Part shown: positions 8,463 to 17,320 of the stretch, piece after piece
Layout: every line of letters starts with the position of its first letter
How positions within the stretch are numbered: position 1 is the stretch's first letter
NCBI GenBank assembly: GCA_016702415.1
Contig: JADJEA010000029.1
Coordinates: 222,005 to 286,004, forward strand
Length of the DNA: 64,000 nucleotides
Source of the DNA: Nostocoides sp.
GTDB lineage: Bacteria; Actinomycetota; Actinomycetes; Actinomycetales; Dermatophilaceae
Direction: 5' to 3'
Translations under genes and position numbers: made by a program
Notes under the pieces: model-generated
Seen by the model: only the letters and a program-made list of their open reading frames with translations
What the model was told of the DNA's origin: nothing
The model's database searches: none

Positions 8463-8649
8463 GGCTCGCCATCCTTTCACCCGGGCGACCGGCAGCGTTC
8501 TCCCGGGATTCGGGCGCGGGGCGCGTGTCGCTCCCATGATTGCAGGCGCCAGTGCTCTACAACCAGGTGTTAAGACCCGGCCAGGTATGAGATGGCCGGG
8601 TCAACAAGTCCCTTGCGGGGGCGCTCCCGGACCTGACATCGTCGGGCTC

Positions 8650-8877
8650 ATGGGAGCGCGCCCGGAAGGATTCACGTATGCCGTCACCGCCGCCGGCGAG
8701 GTCGTCATCAGCCATCGCGGGGTCACCGCCACCACCCTGCGCGGCCGCCGCGCGGCCGACTTCCTCGACGACGCCGAGTCGGGCGATGAGCAGGAACTCA
8801 TGGCCCGGCTGACCGGGAACTACCGGCGCGGCAACGAACGCACCGCGCGCAATCACCCACGCAACCGCGGACGGTGA
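8650..8877 (+). CDS. Small conserved hypothetical protein (75 aa)
   Basis: The sequence begins MGARPEGFTYAV and contains EVVISHRGVTATTLRGRRAA, FLDDAESGDEQELMARLTGN and a basic C-terminal tail YRRGNERTARNHPRNRGR. I recognise this as a short protein found widely in actinobacteria next to unrelated genes, without an assigned function; the I-S-H-R-G and A-R-L-T-G-N-Y-R-R-G-N-E-R blocks are the conserved parts. ATG 8650 gives that conserved length, and upstream in-frame starts would add non-conserved sequence. The 26-nt gap to the PfkB gene does not prove cotranscription. Confidence 0.75.
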   Translation: MGARPEGFTYAVTAAGEVVISHRGVTATTLRGRRAADFLDDAESGDEQELMARLTGNYRRGNERTARNHPRNRGR

Positions 8878-8903
8878 CGCGGGCGCGGCATACCGACTGC
8901 ACA

Positions 8904-9878
8904 ATGGCGCCCATGCCCGCGCGCCTCATCCACACGGCCCAGGCGCTCGTCGACGAGGTCGTCGAGGTCCCGACCCTGCCGCGACGCGGCGGGAATGTCA
9001 TGGCGGGGGCACACCGGATGTATGCCGGGGGCGCCGTCAACATCCTCGTCGCCGCCGCGCGGTCGGGTGCCACCTGTGTCCACGCGGGTGCCCACGGCAC
9101 CGGTCCCAATGGCGATCTGATCCGGTCCACCCTGACGCGCGAGGGCATCGCCTGGTCGAGTCCGCCGCTGCCCGATCTGGACACCGGGGTGTGCTTCGTC
9201 ATGGTCGAGCCCACCGGCGAGCGTACCTTCGTCACCACGCAGGGCGCCGAGCGGCGGATCACCCCCGAGAGCCTGGACGACGCACGTCCCGTGGCCGGCG
9301 ATCTCGTCTGTATCAGCGGGTTTTCCCTCGTGGGGCGCACCCGCGACCCGCTCCTCGCCTGGCTCGCGACCCTTGACGGCGCGGCGGTCGTCGTCCTCGA
9401 CCCCGGCGCGACCTTCGCCGACGTGGAGGGGCCGATCGCCGAACAGGTCTTGGCCCGGGTCGACGTCTGGACGAGCAATGCGGAGGAGGCCGAGGCGTTG
9501 GTGGGCCCGGCCTCGATGGGTGCCGCGGCGACGGCCATCGCGGCGCGGCTGCGCCCGGGCGGGGTCGCCATCGTCCGGGACGGGCCGGCCGGATGCGCGG
9601 TCCACGAGCCGGACGGGGAGAACGGCGTCGAGGGCGGCCCGGGGCGGACGGTGACCGTCCCCGGATTCCCGCAACGGGCGGTCGACACCAATGGCGCCGG
9701 CGACACCCACACCGGGGTGCTTCTCGCCTGCCGGGCGGCCGGTGCCGCGTGGGCCGACGCGGCGCGTCGAGCCAATGCGGCCGGCGCGATCAAGGTAACC
9801 CGCCGCGGCCCCGCCACTGCCCCGACCGCGGCGGAGATCGACGCCTTCCTCGCCGCCCACGACGGTCCGCGTGGCTGA
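8904..9878 (+). CDS. PfkB-family carbohydrate kinase
   Basis: A 324-residue soluble kinase of the ribokinase/PfkB superfamily. Seen: the N-terminal GGN/GGA sugar-binding loops (RRGGNVMAG, MYAGGAVNILVAAARSG), the family signature region DLVCISGFSLVG, and the C-terminal ATP/anion-hole motif DTNGAGDTHTGVL, in which the last Asp is the catalytic base. The substrate (fructose, ribose, adenosine or other) cannot be assigned from sequence. Two ATGs lie in frame at 8904 and 8913; 8904 is given. The upstream sequence has TACCGA 7 nt before the ATG, a weak leaderless-type -10. It appears monocistronic. Confidence 0.88.
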   Translation: MAPMPARLIHTAQALVDEVVEVPTLPRRGGNVMAGAHRMYAGGAVNILVAAARSGATCVHAGAHGTGPNGDLIRSTLTREGIAWSSPPLPDLDTGVCFVMVEPTGERTFVTTQGAERRITPESLDDARPVAGDLVCISGFSLVGRTRDPLLAWLATLDGAAVVVLDPGATFADVEGPIAEQVLARVDVWTSNAEEAEALVGPASMGAAATAIAARLRPGGVAIVRDGPAGCAVHEPDGENGVEGGPGRTVTVPGFPQRAVDTNGAGDTHTGVLLACRAAGAAWADAARRANAAGAIKVTRRGPATAPTAAEIDAFLAAHDGPRG

Positions 9879-10011
9879 GTGAGCGGAACCGTCCAAGGCC
9901 GGACCGTGACGCCGCGCCCCGGTGCTCGCCCAGATGCCTCACGCAATGCCGTCACGGGTATGCCGCGTGGGCCGCGTCCGCCGCGGGCGGGCGAGTCGGC
10001 ATACCGGCGAG

Positions 10012-10017
10012 TAACCT
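10012..10017 (+). promoter_or_regulatory. Leaderless -10 element TAACCT for the monooxygenase gene
   Basis: TAACCT is followed by 7 nt and then ATG 10025, with no Shine-Dalgarno sequence in between. The 146-bp gap upstream contains two copies of the GTATGCCG word (about 9958 and 9997). Confidence 0.5.
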
Positions 10018-10024
10018 GACGGAC

Positions 10025-11563
10025 ATGACCCCAGACGTCGACGTCCTCATCATGGGTGCCGGGTTGTCCGGCATCGGTGCGGCCTGCCACCTTCAGCGCG
10101 AGCGCCCCGGCACGACCTACACGATCATCGAGCAGCGCGACGCCATGGGCGGGACCTGGGACCTGTTCCGCTACCCGGGCGTGCGCTCGGACTCGGATAT
10201 GTACACCCTCGGATACGACTTCAAGCCTTGGCGGGGCGAGCACGCGCTCGCCTCCGGCCCGGAGATCCTCCGCTATATCCGGGAGGCCGCGGCGCAGTAT
10301 CACGTCGACCGGCATATCCGCTACCGCCACAAGGGAATCCGTGCCGAGTGGTCGAGCGAGGAGGCGATGTGGACGGCGACCGCGCAGCATACCCTCGAGG
10401 ACGGGACCGTCGAGGAGGTGACGATCACGGCGCGCTTCCTCTACTCGTGTTCGGGCTACTACGACTACGACCAGGGCTATGCGCCGCAGTTCCCCGGCAT
10501 CGATGAGTTCGGTGGGACCGTCATCCATCCGCAGTTCTGGCCCGAGGACCTCGACTATGCGGGCAAGCGCGTCGTCGTTATCGGCAGCGGCGCGACCGCG
10601 GTGACGCTGGTCCCGGCGATGGCCGCGACCGCCGGGCACGTGACGATGCTCCAGCGATCCCCCACCTATGTCTTCAGCCTGCCGTCGGCCGACCCCGTCG
10701 CGGACGCCGCGGACCGTCTCCTGCCCGGGCGCGCGGCCTACACCGTGACCCGGTGGAACCACATCCTCGCCGCCTGGGGGCTCTATCAGGTCAGCCGGCG
10801 GCGACCGGCGATGATGCGCGGGTTCTTCCGCCGGGAGGCCACCAAGCTCCTGCCCGAGAACTATCCGGTCGACGTCCACTTCAACCCTCGGTACGACCCC
10901 TGGGATCAGCGGCTCTGCCTGGTGCCCGATGGTGACCTGCACGCGGCCATCACCGCCGGGCAGGCCGAGATCGTCACCGACACGATCGAGAGCTTCACCC
11001 CCACGGGCATCCGGCTGGCCAGTGGGCGCCACCTCGACGCCGACATCGTCGTCACCGCGACCGGGCTCGTGCTCAAGCCCGGCGGTGGGGCCACCCTCGT
11101 CGTGGACGGGCGGGAGGTCGACCTGCCCACGACGGTGTCCTACCGCGGGATGATGCTCTGCGGCGTCCCCAATTTCGCTCTCGCCCTTGGCTATATCAAC
11201 GCGTCGTGGACGCTGCGGGTCGATCTCGTCAGCCGTTATGTATGCCGCCTCCTCACCTACATGGACCGGCACGGCTTCACCTCCGCCTGGCCGAAAGAGC
11301 CCCCGTCCGGTCAGGAGACCCGGCCGATCATGGAGTTCGCGGCGGGATATATCCAGCGCAGTTCGGCGAAGTTGCCGCGCCAGGGATCGAGCGGCCCGTG
11401 GAAGGTCCACCAGAACTATCTCGTCGAACGGCGTCTGCTCGGCCGGCGGGCCCGTATCGAGGAGGAGATGGAGTTTCGCCGCGGCGGGCCCGGGCAGGTA
11501 GCCTCGCCCGCGGCATCCATGGCGTCCGCTGGGCAGGCGCCGGGAGGAGAAGGGGACGGGTGA
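10025..11563 (+). CDS. Flavin-dependent Baeyer-Villiger-type monooxygenase
   Basis: A 512-residue class B flavoprotein monooxygenase. Seen: FAD-binding Rossmann motif IMGAGLSGIGAA (residues about 8-19), MGGTWDLFRYPGVRSDSD, the Baeyer-Villiger fingerprint F-G-G-T-V-I-H-P-Q-F-W-P (FxGxxxHxxxWP), and the NADPH-binding Rossmann motif VIGSGATAV. These predict O2- and NADPH-dependent oxygenation of a ketone or heteroatom substrate; the substrate is unknown. An actinobacterial C-terminal basic tail ends in a Gly-rich segment. The stop overlaps the next gene's GTG as GTGA, implying translational coupling to an anti-sigma-type ATPase, an odd pairing. Confidence 0.92.
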   Translation: MTPDVDVLIMGAGLSGIGAACHLQRERPGTTYTIIEQRDAMGGTWDLFRYPGVRSDSDMYTLGYDFKPWRGEHALASGPEILRYIREAAAQYHVDRHIRYRHKGIRAEWSSEEAMWTATAQHTLEDGTVEEVTITARFLYSCSGYYDYDQGYAPQFPGIDEFGGTVIHPQFWPEDLDYAGKRVVVIGSGATAVTLVPAMAATAGHVTMLQRSPTYVFSLPSADPVADAADRLLPGRAAYTVTRWNHILAAWGLYQVSRRRPAMMRGFFRREATKLLPENYPVDVHFNPRYDPWDQRLCLVPDGDLHAAITAGQAEIVTDTIESFTPTGIRLASGRHLDADIVVTATGLVLKPGGGATLVVDGREVDLPTTVSYRGMMLCGVPNFALALGYINASWTLRVDLVSRYVCRLLTYMDRHGFTSAWPKEPPSGQETRPIMEFAAGYIQRSSAKLPRQGSSGPWKVHQNYLVERRLLGRRARIEEEMEFRRGGPGQVASPAASMASAGQAPGGEGDG

Positions 11564-12042
11564 CGGCGATGTCGAGCGATGCGGATCCGGCGCGGGCCAA
11601 GGCGGTGCTGGACGAGTTCGGCGGGACCATCGGCGTCGGGAATGCGCGCACGATCCGGGCACCCTGGCGCGGGTCGTCGGTGCCGCGGCTGCGACAGGCG
11701 GTCGTCGCCGACCTGATCGCCCGCGAGGTCGACGACGAGGTCGTCGACGAGGTGGCGATCGTCGTCAGCGAGCTCGTCGCCAACGCTCTCATGCACGCCA
11801 ATCCGTTGCACGACAACACTGTCCGCATTCACTGGACCGAGCGCAATGGCGTGGTGGAGGTCGAGGTGACCGACGGCGGCGGCGACAGCACACCCAAGGC
11901 CCTCCCCCAGGCGGTCTTCGCAACCTCCGGGCGCGGCCTGCGGATCGTCCGCTCGCTGGCCCACGAGTGGGGCGTCTCGGAGAAGAAGGGCGCGGTCACG
12001 GTGTGGGCCGCCCTCGGCGGTCCCTCCCGGCGTCGGGCATGA
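11560..12042 (+). CDS. HATPase_c anti-sigma-factor-type ATP-binding protein (RsbW/SpoIIAB-like)
   Basis: A 160-residue single-domain GHKL ATPase of the serine-kinase anti-sigma type. The N-box SELVANALMHA (about residues 70-80), the VEVTDGGGD G1 box and GRGLRIVRSLAHEWG G2 box are clear; there is no sensor or dimerisation domain. Such proteins in actinobacteria bind sigma factors or phosphorylate STAS-domain antagonists. No sigma factor, STAS or PP2C gene is adjacent. GTG 11560 overlaps the previous TGA and has GGAGGAG 10 nt upstream; ATG 11569 in the same frame is the alternative. Its coupling to the monooxygenase gene is seen; a functional link is inference. Confidence 0.85.
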   Translation: MTAMSSDADPARAKAVLDEFGGTIGVGNARTIRAPWRGSSVPRLRQAVVADLIAREVDDEVVDEVAIVVSELVANALMHANPLHDNTVRIHWTERNGVVEVEVTDGGGDSTPKALPQAVFATSGRGLRIVRSLAHEWGVSEKKGAVTVWAALGGPSRRRA

Positions 12043-12067
12043 TCGCCTGTCATGGGTGAGGCAGCAC

Positions 12068-12967
12068 ATGGGTAAGGCGTCGCGACGCAAGCACATCGAC
12101 ACCCCGCCGGGCACCCCGCGGGACACGCCCCGGGGGGCGAGGCCCGCGGCATACGCCCGCAGGCCGTTCGCGGGGATGGCCGGCGAGACCGACTGGGTCG
12201 CCCTGAAAGAGATCCTCCCGGCGGCGACGATCACGGTGCCGCTGGCACCCGGCGTCGCCGGCGCGGACGGCCCGACGACCGTCACCGTGGCGACCGTCCT
12301 GCCGATGGCGTGGCCGGCAATCCGGCGGGCCGACGGGTCGATCCTCATCGCGACCCAGGGCGGTCCGGCCAGCGGTGACGCCGCGCGTGACCTCGGCAGT
12401 GCCCTGCTCGCGGCCCTGGCCGCCCCGCCGGGGACACCGCTGCCGCGGGTTCCGCTGGCCACCGCGGACACCCCACCACTGGTCGATCTGATCGACGCCA
12501 CAGCCCCGCCGGAGGTCGTCGTCCACGAGGGCTTCGACTTCTGGGTCGAGGGCCAGGAACTCGACGGCGATGCCCAAGAGTCGCTCGCGCGGGCGAACGA
12601 ATCCGCGGTCCCGACGGCGAAGATGTCCAGGGTGCCGTCGGCATACTGGTGCCTCCTCGGGGGGCGTTCGCACCTGCGTCTGGTCCTGCCGGACGACGAG
12701 GATGCCGCCACGGATGCGCTGGCCCGGCTGTATGCCGCGGGCGAGGCCACCCTGGGCGAGGGCACCCGGCTGCTCGGCGCCTTCCGCACCTGCGGCCTGC
12801 TCGTGCCCGTCTGGGAACTCGTCGGCGACTCCCCCGCCGGCGAGTGGGAGGAGGCGATTGCGGCCTTCGCCATGCGGTATGCCGCGGCCCTCCACGACGA
12901 TCCCCTCACCCCGGCGCAGCGGCGGGCCCGGGCCGGCCTGCTCGGCCGCCAAGTCACGCTGCGCTGA
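12068..12967 (+). CDS. DUF5926 family protein
   Basis: A 299-residue soluble protein, typical of DUF5926, found across actinobacteria. Its N-terminus MGKASRRKH is basic and Lys/Arg-rich. It continues with the conserved WVALKEILPAATITVPL and VATVLPMAWPAI, an acidic stretch around FWVEGQELDGD, and the C-terminal LLVPVWELVGDSPAGEWEEA block. ATG 12068 follows GGTGAGG with a 6-7 nt spacer. No catalytic motif is recognised and the function is unknown. It is followed 11 nt later by the glycosyltransferase gene, a neighbourhood consistent with a small operon running on to the membrane glycosyltransferase. Confidence 0.88.
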   Translation: MGKASRRKHIDTPPGTPRDTPRGARPAAYARRPFAGMAGETDWVALKEILPAATITVPLAPGVAGADGPTTVTVATVLPMAWPAIRRADGSILIATQGGPASGDAARDLGSALLAALAAPPGTPLPRVPLATADTPPLVDLIDATAPPEVVVHEGFDFWVEGQELDGDAQESLARANESAVPTAKMSRVPSAYWCLLGGRSHLRLVLPDDEDAATDALARLYAAGEATLGEGTRLLGAFRTCGLLVPVWELVGDSPAGEWEEAIAAFAMRYAAALHDDPLTPAQRRARAGLLGRQVTLR

Positions 12968-12978
12968 GTGGGTATGCC

Positions 12979-13725
12979 GTGACCCCCCTCCCCACCCGGG
13001 TCGCCGTCGTCATCCCCGCCAAGGACGAGGCGGACCGGATCGGGGCGACGGTCGCCGCCTGCCTGGGACTGCCCGGCGTCGACCTCGTCGTTGTCGTCGA
13101 CGACGGCAGCAGCGACCGGACCGCCGAGTTGGCCGAGGCCGCCGGGGCCGCGGTGGTGCGTCATCACACCAACGCCGGCAAGGCCGCGGCGCTCGCCACG
13201 GGCGCGGGCTGGGTGTCCGCGATCGAGGCCTCCGAGGGCGTCGGCGGGGGCACGCCCACCCCCCGGGCCCTCCTCTTCGTCGATGCCGACCTGGGCCCGA
13301 GCGCGACCGCGCTGGCGCCCGTGATCGCGCCGGTGCTCGCGGGGGCGGCCGACCTGACGGTGGCGGTGATCCCGCGAACCCACTCGTCCAAGGGTGGTGG
13401 CCGCGCGGTCCGCTTGGCGCAGAAGTAGATCCACCGCGCGACCGGGCGGGAGATCACCCAGCCCCTCAACGGGATGCGTTGCCTGACCCGGGCGGCCTAC
13501 ACCGCCGCGCAGCCCTTGGCGCGGGGGTGGGGGGTCGAAACGGGGATGCTCCTGGCGGTCCTCCGCGCGGGCCTGCGGGTGGTCGAGGTGCCGGTCGAGT
13601 TCACCCACCGGGCCTCCGGGGCTGACTGGGCCGGGCGCCGGCACCGGGCGCGGCAGCTGCGCGACATCGCCCGCGTCGTCGTCGCGAGCCGCCTCCGACG
13701 ACACGCCCGTCCCACCCCGGGCTGA
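12979..13725 (+). pseudogene. Family 2 glycosyltransferase interrupted by an in-frame amber codon
   Basis: The frame starts at GTG 12979 and encodes a GT-A fold: VVIPAKDEADRIGATV, the nucleotide-binding VVVVDDGSSDRTAELA, ALATGAGWVSA and the DxD-type LLFVDADLGPS metal site. TAG at 13426-13428 ends it after LAQK, but the same frame continues with good family sequence (REITQPLNGMRCLTRAAY, WGVETGMLLAVL, PVEFTHRASG) to 13725. Joined, it would be 248 codons, a normal length for small GT2 enzymes. A single base substitution would restore the gene, so this is either a recent nonsense mutation, a sequencing error or readthrough. It sits between DUF5926 and a GT-C enzyme, suggesting a glycolipid or cell-wall glycan role. 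Confidence 0.75.
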
Positions 13726-13793
13726 GCCGCGCCACCACCGGCTCACCCGGCCCGCGCCCTGCTGACCCGCCCCACCCGAGCGGCCCGCGCCAC

Positions 13794-13847
13794 CAGACCG
13801 ACCCGACTCGACAGACCGACCCGAATCGCCAGACCGATCCGAGCACA
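13794..13847. repeat. Three tandem 18-bp units
   Basis: CAGACCGACCCGACTCGA-like units repeat three times (13794, 13812, 13830) in the 173-bp gap before the membrane glycosyltransferase gene. They end about 40 bp before its -10 element. Confidence 0.75.
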
Positions 13848-13885
13848 CAGGCACCAGCGCGAGGGGCGGACCGCCGCAGCGGCCG

Positions 13886-13891
13886 TACGCT
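13886..13891 (+). promoter_or_regulatory. Leaderless -10 element TACGCT for the membrane glycosyltransferase gene
   Basis: TACGCT, 7 nt, then ATG 13899; no Shine-Dalgarno sequence lies between. The geometry matches the other leaderless candidates in the window. Confidence 0.55.
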
Positions 13892-13898
13892 GACCCGC

Positions 13899-15341
13899 AT
13901 GGCGGCACGCGGCGACCGGATCCTCCTGGCCGCCTCGTTCACGCTCTTCCTCCTCGTCGGCCTGCTCGGGGAGAGCGCGGCGAAAGCTCCCCTCGGCCCG
14001 CACGGGTGGGCCCCCGGGGCGCTGCCCTGGGCGCCGGGGTCGGCGACGGTCACCGCGGGGGTGGCCGCGGCATACATCCTGGGCGGGATCGGTGTCGTTC
14101 TCTCCCTGCGGAATCCGCGCCCCGCCCCCCGGCTCCTCATCGCCGCGCTCGCTATCGGGGCCCTGCTGACGATGCCCATCGGGTCGGCGGATCACACGAA
14201 CTACGCGGCCTACGGACGCATCCTCCTCCAGGGCGGCGACCCGTGGAGCGTGTCGCCGATCGGCTGGGCCGGCGGGCACGATCCCGTCACCAGCGGGGTG
14301 CAGCCGCCCTGGCAGACGACGCCCAGCGTGTACGGCCCGGTAGCCGGGCTGGTCCAACTGCTGGCCGCGTGGATCGGCGGCGACAATCTCCGTCAGGTCG
14401 TCTGGGCGTGGCAATGGGTCGTCGTCGGCGCCTGGTTGGCGGGGCGTTGGCTGCTGCGCCGCCTCTTCCCGGACCGCCCCGGCGAGGTCGACGCGCTGTG
14501 GACCCTCAATCCTCTCCTCGTCGCGACCGGGGTCCTCGGTGCCCATGTCGACCTCCTGGCAACGGTGGGCGCCCTCGCCGCCCTCCTGCTCGTCCGCACC
14601 CACCGGATCGCGAGCTGGGCGCTCGCCGGCGTCGCGGCGGGTGCGGCCGTCGGGATCAAGGTCACCGCGGGTGTCGTCCTCGTCGCGGTCCTCGCCGGTG
14701 CCGTCGCCGAGGATCGCCGGGCGGCCCCCGCGCGGTGTGGAGCACTCCTGACCGGGGCCCTCGCGGTGCTCGTCCCCGCGCACCTGTGGGCGGGGCTGCA
14801 CACCTACGACCAACTCGGCCGCTCCCGGCGGTCCATCTCGCTGGCGACGCCGTGGCGGAAGGCGTACGAATGGAGCGCCGGACTCCTGCCCGACTCCACG
14901 CTCCGGACGGTGATCTTCGCCGCGTCCGCGCTCGTCTGCGTGCTCCTCGCGGCGGCGTTCTGGCGGGTCCTGCGGCCACGGGCCGCGGCGCCGGGCGATC
15001 TCGCCCTCCTCCTGACCCTCGCCCTCTCCTTCGCGTATGCCGCTGGCGCCACCTATTCGCTCCCGTGGTACGACCAACTGGTCTGGGCGCTGCTCCCGGC
15101 GGTCCTCCCCCTCCGCGGCGGTATGTCGTGGGCTCACCTCCAGATCGCCCGCGCCACCGTGCTCGCCCTGGCCTATGTCCCTGGCCGCGTTGTCGGGATG
15201 ACCCCCGCGGTGGAGGCGGTGACCTTGGGGTGGCGGCGCGACCTGGCCCCCGCCGCGACGCTGGCCGTCTGGCTTGTCGTCCTCAGCTGGGCCGTGCGCC
15301 CCGGTCCGGCGTCACCGGTGCGGCATCGGCGACCTCGGTGA
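13899..15341 (+). CDS. GT-C membrane glycosyltransferase (polyprenol-phosphate mannosyltransferase-like)
   Basis: A 480-residue integral membrane protein with about 11-13 hydrophobic segments, beginning ILLAASFTLFLLVGLLG. An early loop contains ADHTNYAAYGRI and GGDPWSVSP, followed by PPWQTTPSVYGP. This acidic/aromatic arrangement is typical of GT-C enzymes of the MptA/MptB/DUF2029 type that use polyprenyl-phosphate sugars to extend mannans or lipomannans at the outer face of the membrane. Donor and acceptor are not proven. The upstream amber-interrupted GT2 gene could supply or extend the same glycan. Its 3' end overlaps the convergent ABC exporter gene by 59 bp. Confidence 0.85.
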   Translation: MAARGDRILLAASFTLFLLVGLLGESAAKAPLGPHGWAPGALPWAPGSATVTAGVAAAYILGGIGVVLSLRNPRPAPRLLIAALAIGALLTMPIGSADHTNYAAYGRILLQGGDPWSVSPIGWAGGHDPVTSGVQPPWQTTPSVYGPVAGLVQLLAAWIGGDNLRQVVWAWQWVVVGAWLAGRWLLRRLFPDRPGEVDALWTLNPLLVATGVLGAHVDLLATVGALAALLLVRTHRIASWALAGVAAGAAVGIKVTAGVVLVAVLAGAVAEDRRAAPARCGALLTGALAVLVPAHLWAGLHTYDQLGRSRRSISLATPWRKAYEWSAGLLPDSTLRTVIFAASALVCVLLAAAFWRVLRPRAAAPGDLALLLTLALSFAYAAGATYSLPWYDQLVWALLPAVLPLRGGMSWAHLQIARATVLALAYVPGRVVGMTPAVEAVTLGWRRDLAPAATLAVWLVVLSWAVRPGPASPVRHRRPR

Positions 15342-17319
15342 GCGCGGCGGAGAACTGCGCGGCATACAACCGGGCGAAGGCACCACCGGCGGCGAGCAGT
15401 CCCTCGTGCGTGCCCTGCTCGACGATCCGGCCGTCCTCCATGACGAGGATGAGGTCGGCGTCGCGGATCGTGGAGAGCCGGTGGGCGATGACGAAGCTCG
15501 TCCGGTCCTGCCGCAGGGCGTGCATCGCCTGCTGGACCAGGAGTTCGGTGCGCGTGTCGACCGAGGACGTCGCCTCGTCGAGGATGAGCAGGGCCGGGGC
15601 GGAGATGAAGGCGCGGGCGATCGTGATGAGCTGCTTCTCCCCGGCGCTGATATTGCTCGCCTCGGAGTCGAGCCGGGTGTCGTATCCGTCGGGGAGGGAG
15701 TGGACGAACCGGTCGACATAGGTCGCCTCGGCGGCGGCACGGACCTCGGCTTCGCTGGCCCCGGGCTTGCCGTAGGCGATGTTGTCGCGGATCGTCCCCT
15801 CGAAGAGCCAGGTGTCCTGGAGCACCATGCCGATCTCGTCGCGGAGGTTGTGCCGGGTCATCGTCGTGATTTCGACCCCGTCGAGGGTGATCCGGCCGTG
15901 GTCGAGTTCGTAGAACCGCATGATGAGGTTGACCAATGTCGTCTTGCCCGCGCCGGTCGGGCCGACGATGGCGACGGTCTGACCCGGCTCGACACAGAGG
16001 TCGAGGTGCTCGATGAGCGGCTTGTCGGGGGTGTAGGCGAACGACACGTCCTCGAAGGCCACCCGGCCGTGCGGGTCCTCCACGACGGTCGCATCGGTCC
16101 GGTCGGGGACCTGCTCCGCGGCGTCGAGCACCTCGAAGACGCGTTCGGCGGAGGCGACGCCGCTCTGCATGAGGTTGGCCATCGAGGCGACCTGGGTCAG
16201 CGGCTGGGTGAACTGGCGGGAGTACTGGATGAACGCCTGCACATCGCCGATCGACATCGAGCCATGAGCGACCCGCAGCCCCCCGACGACGGCGACGAGG
16301 ACATAGTTGAGGTTCCCGACGAACATCATCAGCGGCATGATCAGGCCGGAGATGAACTGCGCCCCGAAGGTCGCCTTGCGGAGGTCCTCATTGGTCGTGG
16401 CGAACGCCGCGGCGACCTCATGCTGGCGGCCGAAGACCTTGACGAGGCCGTGGCCCGTGAAGGTCTCCTCGACGATCGCGTTGACCTCGCCCGTGCTCTT
16501 CCACTGCTGGACGAACTGCGCCTGGGACCGCTTGCCGACGACTGCGGTGATCCCGATGGATACCGGGATGGTCACCAGGGCGATGACCGCAAGGAGCGGC
16601 GAAACCCAGAACATCATGACGAGCATGGCGATGACGGTCAGCGCGCTGGTCACCAGTTGGCTCAGGGTCTGCTGGACGCTCTGGCCGATGTTGTCGACGT
16701 CATTGGTGACCCGGGAGAGGAGTTCACCGCGCGGCTGGGAGTCAAAATAGGCCAGCGGGAGGCGCCCGAGCTTGGCCTCGACGTCGCGGCGCAGGCGATA
16801 GACCGCGCTATTGACGACGTGGACGATGATGCGGGCCTGCGCCCAGGACAGGAGGCTGGAAACGGCATACAGACCGAGCACCAGCAGGAGGATCCGGCCG
16901 AGCGCGCTGAAGTCGACGCCCTGACCGGGGACGAGGTGGCGCATCCCGGAGACCATGTCGGCCATCCGGGTGTCTCCGCGGGCGCGCAGGTAGGCCACCG
17001 TCTGCTCGACCGTGGTCCCCGCCGGCAGCTTGCGGCCGATGAATCCGGCGAAGACATAATCGGCGGCCCGGCCCAGGATCTTCGGCCCCAGGGCACCGAG
17101 GACGACCGAGACGACGGCGAAGGCCATCGCGACATACAGGGCCAGGCGGTCCTGCCCGAGGATGCCGAGCAGCCGTCGCGCCGACGGACCGAAGTTCTTC
17201 GACTTCTCCCCCGGCTGCCCCATCCGCATGTGCGGCGGTCCACCACGCTGGGCGGCCCCCACGGCACCGCGCCGCTCCAGGGCGGCTTTCTCTTCCTCGG
17301 TGAGAATGCGATCGCTCAT
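15283..17319 (-). CDS. ABC exporter half-transporter, canonical-Walker-B subunit
   Basis: A 678-residue ABCB-type half-transporter: an N-terminal charged extension (about 70 residues), six predicted membrane helices (about 85-370), then an ATPase domain with Walker A GPTGAGKTT, Q-loop MVLQDTWLF and Walker B LLILDEATSSVD with the catalytic Glu. The ABC signature reads NISAGEKQ instead of LSGGQ. Its start codon ATG 17319 lies 1 nt after the stop of the partner gene. Together they look like an asymmetric heterodimeric exporter in which this subunit supplies the consensus Walker B and the degenerate signature. The substrate is unknown; the TetR control suggests a drug or metabolite. Confidence 0.93.
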   Translation of the reverse strand: MSDRILTEEEKAALERRGAVGAAQRGGPPHMRMGQPGEKSKNFGPSARRLLGILGQDRLALYVAMAFAVVSVVLGALGPKILGRAADYVFAGFIGRKLPAGTTVEQTVAYLRARGDTRMADMVSGMRHLVPGQGVDFSALGRILLLVLGLYAVSSLLSWAQARIIVHVVNSAVYRLRRDVEAKLGRLPLAYFDSQPRGELLSRVTNDVDNIGQSVQQTLSQLVTSALTVIAMLVMMFWVSPLLAVIALVTIPVSIGITAVVGKRSQAQFVQQWKSTGEVNAIVEETFTGHGLVKVFGRQHEVAAAFATTNEDLRKATFGAQFISGLIMPLMMFVGNLNYVLVAVVGGLRVAHGSMSIGDVQAFIQYSRQFTQPLTQVASMANLMQSGVASAERVFEVLDAAEQVPDRTDATVVEDPHGRVAFEDVSFAYTPDKPLIEHLDLCVEPGQTVAIVGPTGAGKTTLVNLIMRFYELDHGRITLDGVEITTMTRHNLRDEIGMVLQDTWLFEGTIRDNIAYGKPGASEAEVRAAAEATYVDRFVHSLPDGYDTRLDSEASNISAGEKQLITIARAFISAPALLILDEATSSVDTRTELLVQQAMHALRQDRTSFVIAHRLSTIRDADLILVMEDGRIVEQGTHEGLLAAGGAFARLYAAQFSAALTEVADAAPVTPDRGARPS

Positions 17320-17320
17320 G

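Noticed and set aside
8520..8600. tRNA-like stretch on the minus strand (GTAGAGCAC, CGAATCC)
   Set aside because: No 7-bp acceptor stem and no proper T-arm; the matches are isolated.
13426..13428. Pyrrolysine insertion at the amber codon
   Set aside because: No pyl genes are seen and the family is not known to use pyrrolysine; mutation or error is simpler.
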